A stretch of DNA of 64,000 nucleotides from NCBI GenBank assembly GCA_037783415.1, contig JAZGTN010000037.1:4092001-4156000 (forward strand), in the 5' to 3' direction. The stretch is from Leptasterias polaris (taxonomy: Eukaryota > Echinodermata > Asteroidea > Forcipulatida > Asteriidae). The position numbers were made by a program, and so were the translations under genes. Shown piece by piece: positions 1-29,943 of this stretch; the first letter of the stretch is position 1, and each line of letters opens with the position of its first letter. Below the pieces are notes generated by a model. The model saw only the letters and a list, made by a program, of their open reading frames with translations, did not search any database and was not told where the DNA came from.

Positions 1-525
1 GTCGCCATTATTATTCAAGTTCATTCTGTAAAACGTTGCCCAAACAGTGTCAATTGAAAGATTATCGATGATTTTCTTTTCACCTGCTTGATCATACGCT
101 TTAAGCATGGCTCGAATGACGTTGGTGTTAGTGCCAACAATCAGGGGAACATCATTTTCTTTCTGGCTAGCAGTACATACGAGAGCTAGAGTTGTAGTCT
201 CTTGTTGCAGACCAGCGGTGTGGGCCGGAAAGTTGAGATTCAACTCAATGTAGCCTTTGTAAGGAACGGGTTGCCCAGCAGCACCTGTAACCAGTAGATT
301 CGACAAAGGATGTATCTGGCGGTGAGGAAGGTATTGGCAGTGAAATGCTTCAGTCACGCAAGTTACCTGCGACCCTGTGTCAAGTAAGCATTTGCTTAAA
401 TGGCCGTCTATATAAACCGGGGTAGTTGCCTGATTACCGACGACACCTTTGGGGGCAATGCATTCTGATGTTTCATCTGAAACGTTTCCTTGACACGTTT
501 TCGCAGTCTTCGTACTTGTGAGACT
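1..525 (-). pseudogene. retroelement pol start: aspartic protease fragment
   Basis: The minus-strand frame whose codons include 379-381 encodes a retropepsin-like domain. It has the catalytic motif LLDTGSQVT (about 387-361), a flap-like VTGAAGQPVPYKG stretch near 300-260, and the PLIVGTN motif near 155-135 that usually ends such proteases. Retroviral-type proteases act as dimers and cut the Gag-Pol polyprotein. Relative to gag the frame is shifted by one base, and a TAG at 526-528 closes it just upstream. The junction is therefore either decayed or read by frameshifting elsewhere. The reading frame runs off the left edge of the window. Confidence 0.75.
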
Positions 526-554
526 CTATGATTTTGGGGCAACTGTTTGCCTCT

Positions 555-1643
555 CTACAGCTGCCCGTTGCCTTTTCCCGAACTACGGTTTGTTTGGGGT
601 CTGGTCTGTTGTCGAGAAATCATTTTCTCTTGTACTAACATTGCATTCTTCTGAGACTTGCACTCATTCATTCTATGGCCGTCTTCTCCACAATTGTAAC
701 AGAAGATTGTTGAGCGGGGCCAGTGATTTTCTGGAGCCGTGGCTGGTCGTTGGTTGTGCCTGAATGTCTGTCTTTGTTCACTCTTGAACAGTCCATCCAT
801 TCGCTTTTGTAGTCTATCCACTGCTTCTCTCAACATTTCGACTTCGTTCTTCGGCTGCTTGTGGATTTCTTCTTGCTTCATTTGGAAGCTAGTAGCCTTT
901 TGAGGGCGTTTGGTAATAGCCTTCTTTCTATCTAACTTCTCTTCTAGCTGAAACTCGGTTGTTCTCACTTCACGAAGTAGCTCCATGAATATCGGTGGAC
1001 CATCTGGTCTTGTCTTCAGTTGAAGCAGGTTTAAGAGAGGATCATTAAATAAACAACCTCTCTGGAATTGGTTGCAGAGTACCTTGTCAATCTGGTCTTC
1101 CTCAATTCCGTCCTTTTCAGCTACTTGAGTTAGAAGTGTGTGGATCCTGATTAAATAAGCTGAGGCTTGTTCATCTTCTTTTTGATATGAGCAACGGAAG
1201 GACGTCAAAAGCTCATCACCGTCAGCGGTAGAACATTAAGCCCTGGTCAAACAATTCAAATATTGCTCTGCGGAACCATCTCCAACTGCCCACACAATAT
1301 TGAGTGCGGGGGGTACCAAGGATTCGGTTATTCTGCTTCTCTTTTCTACGTCTGATATGGTGTCATCTTTAACGAGCTGCCTGACAAGACGTCGCCAATT
1401 ATCAAAGTCGAGTTCTCCAGGAGGTGTAGGTGTTCTTCTGGAAAATATCCTCAGTCGCCGGTATGATCGATTCGAGCTCTTGTCTACGACGTGGATAACC
1501 TTAGGTTCAGAAGAAGAACTTGTACTGGTACCGGTAGCATCTCCACCTGTGCTAGTATCGACGGACTTTAGATCATCCAATGTCTTCCCATGTGCAGACA
1601 AAAATTCTTTGAGCGCTTCACTAAAATCAGATTCACTGGCCAT
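555..1643 (-). pseudogene. retroelement gag, PNMA/Ty3-like, with in-frame stop
   Basis: A Gag-like protein starts at ATG 1643 (MASESDF); an upstream in-frame ATG at 1676 is possible. It has a capsid-like region with DNWRRLVRQ, SDVEKRSRITESLVPPALN and YQKEDEQASAYLIRI, as in the PNMA/Ty3 Gag family. A Lys/Glu-rich linker follows, then a CCHC zinc knuckle (CYNCGEDGHRMNEC) near the C-terminus, which binds RNA in such proteins. A single in-frame TAA at 1236-1238 splits the frame after QYLNCL, and homology resumes in the same frame. The frame ends with TAG at 555-557. This is a retrotransposon gene, not a domesticated PNMA gene, because protease and LTR-like sequence flank it. Confidence 0.8.
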
Positions 1644-2000
1644 TTTGCAGATCGCAAATTGTTTTGTTTTGAACAACTGAACCTACACCAAATCGATAAA
1701 AATGCTTAATTTTCAAGAGAGATGCAGTGTATAAGTCTTTATATTTATCTATCTAGTTATAAAATAACATAAATAGACATCAATGCAATATTATCATCAA
1801 TTTAAATATATATAACGCTATCAATCAGTTCTGACAAACAAATCGAATAATAGAGCGTGATGATGAATAATCAACACAACATTGAAGAGAAAACAAGAAT
1901 GGAATGTAATGCATACATGAAAATAACTCCGTAATTAAGCTTCCCTAAAAATAGAGTAGATATCGGCAATAACAAAGGTCAATTTTACTAATTTAAATAC

Positions 2001-2018
2001 CTCCGGGTGGTGCCTCCA
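2001..2018 (-). other. candidate retroelement primer-binding site
   Basis: Minus-strand TGGAGGCACCACCCGGAG begins with TGG, the complement of a tRNA CCA end, and lies three bases inside a TGT...-type LTR edge at 2022. The position and orientation fit a primer-binding site. I could not match it to a specific tRNA. Confidence 0.45.
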
Positions 2019-2021
2019 TTT

Positions 2022-2995
2022 TGTCACAGGTCTTTCTAACTTTTGGCTAAGTAATTTTGAAGGACCTGGTCGGTTCGTCTATTAGTAAAAAAAATAAAGA
2101 TCAGACAGAGATAGGCCTATATATGCATTGCTTCTTCTTATATTATTATTCAAATCAATCATCAAAACATATACAATGATTTACAATAATGTTGTGATTT
2201 AAGTACAATCGGCTTGTGTAATTAATTATGAGAAATAGGCTTCGATGAGCAGAGCTTCAAGGATATTCTCAGAGGTTGGTGTATCATCAGCACAAAGGGA
2301 TGGAAAGCGTCAGAGGTTGTTATCATCAAAACAATGGGATGGAAATTGCGAAGAGGCGGACCGGGCCGGCTCCCCAAAGCGTGATCTGTAAGGGACAGGG
2401 TAGATCAACGAGAGGTGATATACAATTATAAGAAAGAACACCGGAGAGTAATTGTTTCGATGTGATCACCTCTAGATCATTAACGCTTCTAATCATTGCA
2501 ACAACAAAAATGATCGACGTTACTTAAGTAAACAGCAATGAAGTAATTTTTATATAAACAACAATTTACTTTACGAAAATGTATAATGGAAAGAATTGCA
2601 ATCTCACACATTCTTCAAAAAGTCAACAAATCTTTCTAACGTCAAATAAACTTAGGATTTATTTAACATAAAACGGAGTGGGATATTTCCTCTAAAATTA
2701 TCGTCAATATATTAAATAATACAATCATCGTTTATACAATTCATTAAGATAACAAAGTAAGAAGCCTACCTGTAAGGGACAGGGTAGATCAACGAGAGGT
2801 GATATACAATTATAAGAAAGAACACCGGAGAGTAATTGTTTCGATGTGATCACCTCTAGATCATTAACGCTTCTAATTATAAAGAACAAGAAAGTAAAAT
2901 AAAAACAACAATTTGCGCGCTGCGATAATCGCGTGCTGAAGAGCGCACGGGCGCAACGCACACAGAGGACGACTGCAATGCGACAGGGTCCGACA
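2022..2995 (-). repeat. LTR-like region with internal direct repeats
   Basis: The left edge (plus-strand TGTCACAGG at 2022) sits next to the primer-binding site candidate. The right edge is not certain; a TGTCGGACC start on the minus strand near 2986-2994 is one option. Inside, 2387-2494 and 2770-2877 are nearly identical direct repeats of about 108 bp, 382 bp apart, starting CTGTAAGGGACAGGG. A shorter GATGGAAA-containing duplication lies at 2275-2350. Confidence 0.5.
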
Positions 2996-3855
2996 CTCCC
3001 ATGAGGGTCCTCGGTCTAAAGGGATGTGACCAAGAGCTACAAGAAATACCACAGCTAGGGATGCTTTTCATCTTTAAACCAGCCAGCCAGAAAACATTTT
3101 GACTGGTCCTCAGGTGTATTAACTAGCAACACACACCTACACTCATTAGATAAGAGGAATGTTTGTGTGTACTAATATTTCCACCTGCTTCACATGCACC
3201 TAGTCTTCACCTCAGCTTTACATTCACAAGTGGATTTTACTGAGTACCAGGGAAGATGTAGATGTGGCAAGTGGAGCACTGTCGAGAGAAAACACTGAAT
3301 GCTGCATTTCACAACATGGACCCCCCCCAACAAATTAAATATTTTTTATATTTATTTATTTATTTTTATTTATTTTTTTGGGGGGAGAGTGAATTTGTGG
3401 AGGCAAGGTGTCAGCCCTGATCTGGGTAAGACATTCCCCAATTTGACTGCCATTAATTCTTTTGTCTTACTGAGTGAAAGTGGCAGACGTATTTGACATC
3501 TGTTCTCAAATTTGCTGTGGGTAAAAGAAAACACGTTGTTATAGAAACTAAAATAAAAAGTTTATCACTGTAAGTTTTGTGTTTGTTAGGCCTACACATT
3601 ATCTCTTTGAAAATATTGTAATAAGGTTTGTAGAAATTATGTGAAAAAAAAAGCCCTTCAATGCCCCCCCCCCCCCCCCCCCCACATTTCGCCCATTCAA
3701 CTCCATGTAACCAAACAGAGGTTGGAAGACAAAATAGTCTGGTTCTTTCTTTTTTACAATGGATATTAGCATCCATTACTGTTACTGGATACAAGTAACA
3801 TGACCAAGATGTTGACAGTATGATAAATGTCTATATTTCTGCATCCTTCCTACAG
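2996..3855. other. HCFC1 intron remainder, no gene seen
   Basis: This stretch contains a fragment of a dispersed repeat with GACTGGTCCTCAGGTG (3102-3117), T-rich runs at 3330-3380 and a poly-C tract at 3664-3683. No candidate for the missing first HCFC1 exon was found here. Confidence 0.6.
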
Positions 3856-23444
<19,589 letters not shown>

Positions 23445-24195
23445 AAGCTTCACTCTCAAGACACCACTCACCGGCCGAACCCTCCCTGCCTCCCCAGCAC
23501 TCCGTCTACCCCATGGGATGTTCGTCTAAACATCTGCTCTCAACCACACCATCATTTTCTTCCTCAACCACCAAGGAACAGGATACCAGTCTGGTTTGTT
23601 TCTTTAAGATCCTGAATGGGAACCGTTTAAAAATCCATTCCTCTACCCCCCCCCCCCCCCCCAACCCCAACACATTTAACCCTCAACCACCCTCTGTGTT
23701 TACTATTCTGTACAGTTTTTGATCTTCTTGGGGTTCTTTTTTCCTTTTTTCGCCGACATTGTTTTGGATTTGGGAAAGTCTGAGTATTGCTATAGTATTG
23801 TGTTTATTTATAAACTAAAGACACTGTCTAGTCCCGTCTTATCTTAGATGACCAGAGCAATTTAAAAAAGAAGGCATCATTTGTGGAACAGACTATTTTT
23901 TTTGGGGGGGGAAATGATTACCATTCTCCAACACAGATTTTTGTGAGTGAGTTATTTGCGTAACTGGTATGTTTCAAGACACCTTAGGGTTGATATGGAC
24001 TTGCCAAATTCACCACATTGGTGACTGTATGGATTATTTGGGAAGTGGTACCCCCCTGGAAGGCCTAACCATGTGACATTTTCGGTTTGATGTGTAATGG
24101 CATTGCCTCTCTGGTCTGAAAGTAGATAATTAGTCTGGTGGACCTTTAGTTTGCCTGTTAAAGACTGTAAATAAACATTTGGTTTGTTTAGTGAT
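23445..24195 (+). other. HCFC1: HCFC1 3' UTR (inferred)
   Basis: It runs from the stop to just past the AATAAA at 24170-24175. It contains a poly-C tract at 23646-23662. The end is inferred. Confidence 0.6.
24170..24175 (+). promoter_or_regulatory. candidate HCFC1 polyadenylation signal
   Basis: AATAAA about 730 bases after the stop codon, followed by a TTTGGTTTGTTTAGTGATG-type GU-rich stretch. Confidence 0.55.
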
Positions 24196-25462
24196 GAGTG
24201 TTAAGAGAAGCCCAAGAACAAGACTTTAACTTTGTTTAATTACTATGAAAGTTAGTGATTCCTCGACTCCCATCTTGCACAAGTAGGTTTTACATCACAA
24301 TAATCTTGGTATCCAGGAATCTGTCTCTTTTTATGTAATGTTTTTGAATAATGACCAAAGTGATGCCCGCCATTTGTAAGAGTTGTTCTAGTTTTCACCT
24401 ATCCCCCTTTCCAACTCCATAAAACTGACAGCAGGGTAAGACAACTATAGGATATATGTCTCTTTTTTTCAAAAGTAAGTGATTGTTTTTTTGTTTTCTT
24501 TTTCAATACTGACCCCTTTGCAGAGGCGGAATTGGGAGTCAAAATTCCTTTGAACATTTCTACTCCCAAAATGGCGGACAGGTTAAGTGTGCTGAGCGTC
24601 ATGCACAGGGTCACAATATTTGGGGGAAAATTTATCAAAGGTTTTTCTCAAAAGTTTCTGGTGAAGGAAAAGAAACCAACTCGATATTGCTTTGAAACAA
24701 AACGGAGCAAAATGAATTTCAAGATATGACTGCAATATTAGAGCAATACAGAATTGAAAATATCACTCTCTGAACTCTTGTTAAACATTTAATCCCAAAT
24801 GTTCAGGATGTTGCGCTTCCAAATTGAGAAACTAAATTTTGAATGTATGGAAATGAATTCAGCTTTTTTGACCCGAAAATAAACGTCTTGAAAAAATGTT
24901 TCTTAAATGGTATTTTGGTATTTTTACATTCCTAACAACTTTAGCATTAAATCACCCAGGAATTTGACGGTCTATAATTGTTCCTTGGATGACTCTTGGA
25001 ACAAATGGCACCCACTTTTGTAAGCTGGTGAAAACTATCAATTTAGCTTCATAAAATGCAAGTTCCACATTAACTACCTTTTAGGAAGCTGGGTTGTTAA
25101 ACACGGAGATGAAACTGTATTTTATGTTTCTTTCTCAAAGTTGTTAAAGAATCATATGATATCCCTCAACAATGTATAGAATAATCTACAAAGGACTGCA
25201 TGAGTGCCAACTAAAAAGAAATCTAGATTTATATCTTTGTAATTTTTAGATGGGAAAAATGAGAGCGTAAGCAAAAATAGAATACTCAATTGGGCAGTAA
25301 GTCATTTTTTGTGTGTAAAAAACAAATTACAACTTTGTACAATAGTTCGTGTTCTTTTGTGTGTTGGTCTGTGTGCATGCTGTTATGTTTGCAACTGTAA
25401 TGTTACCTCCTAACATTATTTACTACTGATATGTTTTTGTAGTAGTCATAAGAATGATAGCT
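24196..25462. other. intergenic, nothing seen
   Basis: AT-rich sequence with short chance frames only. No repeat family or RNA was recognised. Confidence 0.5.
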
Positions 25463-25781
25463 AGAACTGCAGGCCCATTTAGTCTGATGTTACGTATGTA
25501 TTAAATTGAAATTATTTCAAGAAGTTTTCATTTCGTATGATGTGGGAATGGGTCAGTACAACTTTGGTAAAGATATGCATTAACCTCAAAGACTTCTGTT
25601 GTTGTACAGCTGTTTCCAGTGACAGGTGTCCCAAAATCTATCAATTTGAAAACACAGACAAGTTTTAAATCTTTACTTGCAACTACCTACTCACAGAATG
25701 TAGGGGGGCTCTGGTTTGATTCCTGGCTAGGGCCATATGTGAGTCGAGATATGTGTTGATTTTTGTTCATGTCACAATTTT
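25463..25781. repeat. local duplication, copy 1
   Basis: From AGAACTGCAGGCCCATTTAG to GTTCATGTCACAATTTT this matches 27582-27931. It has no difference that I could see over the first 240 bases and lacks about 31 bases present in copy 2. Confidence 0.9.
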
Positions 25782-27581
25782 GTTTGTTCGCTTGGGCCAT
25801 CCGTTTTTTCCACCTCTGGAAAACAAATCAAACACTTCCGATCTCAGGCTGTTCTTCATGGTCAATGGGTCGATGTGGCTGGCTGCCAATGGCACCCTCT
25901 CATGCCTACGGCTCAACCACGCTGTAGCCTTGTCATTCAGCTTCTCAGCCGTGAGTAAGGATGATTAGCCTCCCAAAACTATTATTATTTAAAAAATTCA
26001 AAAACATATGAAGTGTTCCTTGAAACAGCAGTTGAAAGATCTGACGGTTGTTGTAGTAATTAATTGGAGGTCAAATAATTTGAGGTGTAAATATCGGAGT
26101 TGTCCTTGCCTATTTGCATTATATCTTGGTTATATGTCTGAAAGGCCAGTTTGGGGTTGTAAATCCATTAACATTTATTTTTTTAATCTTACTGATTTTG
26201 TGCACACCCTTCAAATTTATTTTATTTTTGACTGAAAAACTCTACCCCTATGTTAAGTGTTACTAATTGTCCCAAATAAGAAAACAAAAAATGTACAGGA
26301 AGAAAGTGATAGTTAAGTTTTTCTGTCAATCAATTTTTGAGTGTACAAACAAATATGAATTATTAAACCAAAATATGATGTACATGGTGTGGGCAAAAAA
26401 ATAGTTGCTAAAATTAAGTTAATCGTTCCCCTTTTTTTAACAAGGGCAAGTTTTTGTCAAGTAATTGTCGTTGAATAATCCCCCATGTTAACAAAGCTTT
26501 TTATATATAAAACAACAAAAAATACAAACATTTCTATGGCTTGGCCATGTGTCAGCAGAACTGTAAATATTTCCTTCGGTTTTTTTCTTCTTCTGATAGT
26601 TTGTAGGTTCATACATTAGTTGTTTTTGATTTCATTTTGGATGACTTAAAAAAAAGGAGAGAAAAAGGGGAAAAAAACTTGGATTTTTGAATGTAGTTTA
26701 GAATTACATATGTATAAATGTGTCGAACATGTCAAGTCTATCGGTTTTAGATGAGAAATGCTGCATGTTTTTTCAGAGCAGTGGGTCCAGGCGTAGACTT
26801 AATGTTTAAACTTATTGTAGGTTTGTTTTTTATTTATTTATTAATTTTTTGGGGTGGGGCTCGGGTACCAGACTTCCCAATGAATGGTTGAAATTGTACA
26901 GTATTTGGCCAGTTTACTTTGATCCGGTGCTGTTTGACATGAACAGTTGGCACCACAGGTAGTTCCAATACGTTGTCTCAAAATGTTGTCTCAAAAACTG
27001 GAATTTGGCCATGTTTGTTCCGGAGGACTAGCTCAAATTGAGCAATCGTTGTTAAACCAATTAGAATATGCTTCCATACTTGTTGAGACTCAATTGTGTA
27101 TAAATACAAAACCTGTGGCATTTGTAGCTTGTTCCTTTGCTGTTGTTAAGGAATCTATTGTATGTCTTTGAATGTTAGTATTCCTTCTTTCAATACAAAT
27201 AAACTCACAAAACAATTTTTTGTTTTTCCTAGAGATGACATCTTTGTCAGGTGAAGTAGCGATGATCGTAACCCTACATTTTCCGGCGGGTCAAGGACCG
27301 TGGGGTTATGATCATTCCAACTATGCCAGGCAGAGAAACTTCTTGTGACGTTTGTTTCAAAATCTTATTCCAGGTTCTAATTTTTGATCCACCTTTGGGC
27401 ATCTATGCCTTATTTATTTATCTCAGATGAAACAAGTTGTTAAGTTAATGTTACGATGAAGAGTACATGAGTTGATACAAGTTACAGTGAAACAATTTTT
27501 GCGCAAAGTTATAATTATTCTTGGGTATTATTTTAACAAATAATCCCAAGATTGCTACACCCAGTTACTCCTGATTTTGCA
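25782..27581. other. intergenic spacer between duplication copies, nothing seen
   Basis: AT-rich, with no long frame and no recognised element. There is a T-rich stretch at 26815-26850 and an AATAAA at 27197-27202. Confidence 0.5.
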
Positions 27582-27931
27582 AGAACTGCAGGCCCATTTA
27601 GTCTGATGTTACGTATGTATTAAATTGAAATTATTTCAAGAAGTTTTCATTTCGTATGATGTGGGAATGGGTCAGTACAACTTTGGTAAAGATATGCATT
27701 AACCTCAAAGACTTCTGTTGTTGTACAGCTGTTTCCAGTGACAGGTGTCCCAAAATCTATCAATTTGAAAACACAGACAAGTTTTAAATCTTTACTTGCA
27801 ACTACCTACTCACAGAATGTAGGGTGGCATGTGTAAAGTGGCAGCCTCACAACTGTGGCCCTGGTTCGATTCCTGGCTAGGGCCATATGTGAGTCGAGAT
27901 ATGTGTTGATTTTTGTTCATGTCACAATTTT
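27582..27931. repeat. local duplication, copy 2
   Basis: Same as 25463-25781 but with an extra segment near 27825-27860, next to a B-box-like GGTTCGATTCC. The extra segment makes this the likely complete form. Confidence 0.9.
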
Positions 27932-28071
27932 ACATATTTTTAATAAGCATCTTTGTCTATGTGTTGATGTAGGATTTAACATCAGTCTTGGAAGCTGATG
28001 TGGTGATCCAGACAAAGGCATTGTTTCAAACACTGCCTGAAGCTGTTTATGAATCAGCCATTTGTGAGTTA

Positions 28072-28215
28072 CGGAGTTTCATCTTTGTGAGGGCGAGGCC
28101 ATTTTCATTTTGCAAAGGGCTCTTCTATTGGGAAAATTAGGAAACTTTTTGAAAATGACACCAAGGCAACCAAGACCAGGGCTACAGAGGTCATGATCCC
28201 GTGGCCTCCATGTCT
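28072..28215. repeat. hAT-related short repeat
   Basis: TTTGTGAGGGCGAGGCCATT, GCAAAGGGC and GGCAACCAAGACCAGG match copies at 48990-49180 and 56930-57085, and the words of the hAT-like element at 5965-6883. Confidence 0.6.
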
Positions 28216-28772
28216 GGTACAATGACTTGTTCAGTCACAAGTGAATGCTCAATTTGAATTCCCCAGACTACATCCAGTATTGTTATGTCACATGGATAGG
28301 CGCAAACTTTTGCGTAGTTACATAAGAGACGACAAACACCCAGTCACAATATCTGATGAACTGTGTGGCACAATGATAGTAATCTGTGGTGATATGGAGG
28401 TTTTTAAGCAAACGAAACGTTTGCCCCAAACCATGTTACGCAACAACGATAGATTTAGTCAAAGAAGAATTCAATTTGAAAATTACGAGTGCCCGTTGGC
28501 TTCCATGTCAATGTTGAAAAAAGTTGTTAAAGTCATAGCTAAGCTGAGCCCAGTGTCATGACTCTGCTAACTGCAAATTTCTACGTTTACAGTCGCCATT
28601 CTCCACTAACCAGAGTTAGCGCCGAATTTGTGCGCTAGCTGTGTAAGCGAAGAATGCTTAGGAAAGCATGATTGCTCACAAGCAAAAATTATTTTCTAAT
28701 CTGTTAAATACGCTTACATTAAGCAGTTTTTTTCCACACCAAAATAATAAGCAGAGCCATGGTTTGGGCCCA

Positions 28773-28951
28773 GGGCCCAATTTCATAAAGCTTAGCAAAT
28801 ATTTCTGCCAAGCCAAAACAAAACAATTAGTGGGGCACCAGTTGCAACAATGTAAACTTTATGGAATTTAGGCTGGGAACCTGTTTCTGCTGAGCAAGAT
28901 TTGTCTGTGCTTAGCAAGTTTTGGTGCTTACAGGCTTTATGGAACTGGGGC
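28773..28951. mobile_element. family-A MITE
   Basis: Starts GGGCCCAATTTCATAAAGC and ends GCTTTATGGAACTGGGGC. The core is TGCTTAGCAAG-rich. Confidence 0.75.
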
Positions 28952-29372
28952 TAGATTGTTTGGCCACGGTGAGCTACATGTACATGCGTTATGATGTTAA
29001 AAGTATGTTTTACTTCAGGACTGTAAGCGATTTATTTAAAGGAATTTCTTTTTGTAATTGTGTCGTAAGTAACTCTTCAGTAAAGTAAGAAGGATAAACA
29101 ATTTGATTATTATTATTTTTTTCTTAAGGAACGCCTGTTTTTTTAAAATATGGATCCAGTGGGGGGGGGGGGGGAAACAATCAACAAATTTGTTGTTTCT
29201 TGATGTAACTGAATACTGTATGTCTAGGTTCAAAACATGCACGTTATCCATTCAATGTGACAGTAGGAAAATGTAAAATTTTTGTCATCGTAATAAATGC
29301 TTTTTAAACTGTAAAGAAACATCCATTTGTCCACTCCTTTGATTCTTGTCTTAACCCAAACAAGTTAAGTAC

Positions 29373-29617
29373 TAAGAAGTAACTATAACTCTGAATGTAA
29401 ATAGTAGTGAACTTGCGGGTACAACCACTAGCTCTACTTAAGCTGCAATACCACCAGCAGTCCAGCATTCTCCTGAAGACGAGCAGAGTATACTGTTCGA
29501 AACGTCGAGACCAAACCGGCTCTTTTCAGAGCCAACACTCCTCCCAAAAGAGATTATACACATGGTTGTACCCGCAAGTTCACTACTATTTACATTCAGA
29601 GTTATAGTTACTTCTTA
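29373..29617. mobile_element. Penelope-like fragment in a 55-bp perfect inverted repeat
   Basis: 29373-29427 and 29563-29617 are exact inverted copies (for example GAACTTGCGGGTACAACCA and TGGTTGTACCCGCAAGTTC). Between them lies the hammerhead-like core at 29469-29510. Hammerhead motifs near termini are known for Penelope-like retroelements; the assignment rests on that motif, as no reverse transcriptase is present. Confidence 0.55.
29469..29510 (+). ncRNA. hammerhead-ribozyme-like core, copy 1
   Basis: TCTC, CTGAAGA (29473-29479), C, GAGCAG, AGTATA loop, CTGTTC, GAAAC, GTC, GAGA. Helix I TCTC/GAGA, a 6-bp helix II, the CUGANGA and GAAA boxes and a GUC triplet are in hammerhead order. Helix III would be only the self-complementary ACGU, which suggests action as a dimer. 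One extra C precedes helix II. Confidence 0.55.
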
Positions 29618-29943
29618 CTTTCAACACCATGCAAAGCTTTAAACACCACTTAAGTTAAGTACTCTTTGTTAAATACTACTGCTATATTCTGAGACACTCA
29701 TTTGTTACAAATAACCTACTTAAAGACCTTTCCATTGCAACGTCACAGCCCAAGTTTTTGCCAAACAAGATTGGAAAACTATGGGAAGCCATAAGTGCAA
29801 AGCAGAAACAGTTTGTAACAATGCAACACAAGTAAAAAATAGTGTTGAATTTTGGTGGAAACAAAGCAATCAATCATGGTATGTATTTGTTTTTAAATGA
29901 AAGTTTGCAGAAATGTTGAATTTTTTCACATTATATGTAACAT

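Larger units (their letters stand above)
1..2995 (-). mobile_element. Ty3-type LTR retroelement, 5' part, antisense in HCFC1 intron
   Basis: Reading leftwards on the minus strand there is an LTR-like region (about 2995 to 2022), a candidate primer-binding site (2018-2001), a leader, a gag gene (1643-555) and the start of pol with an aspartic protease (about 525 to 1, cut by the window). This is the order of a Ty3/gypsy element. Gag has at least one in-frame stop and the gag-pol junction is disrupted, so this copy looks dead. It lies upstream of the first visible HCFC1 exon and antisense to that gene. The 3' LTR and most of pol are outside the window. Confidence 0.8.

Noticed and set aside
2996..3855. 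First HCFC1 exon within the window
   Set aside because: No sequence like the conserved RWKRV...GHRAVAI start of Kelch blade 1 in any frame upstream of 3856.
25463..27931. Two LTRs of one retrotransposon
   Set aside because: No primer-binding site, no TG...CA ends and no coding sequence between the copies.
28241..28561. 106-codon frame in the intergenic region
   Set aside because: No recognisable domain and no splice context; flanking words recur near 48560, so it is probably repeat-derived.
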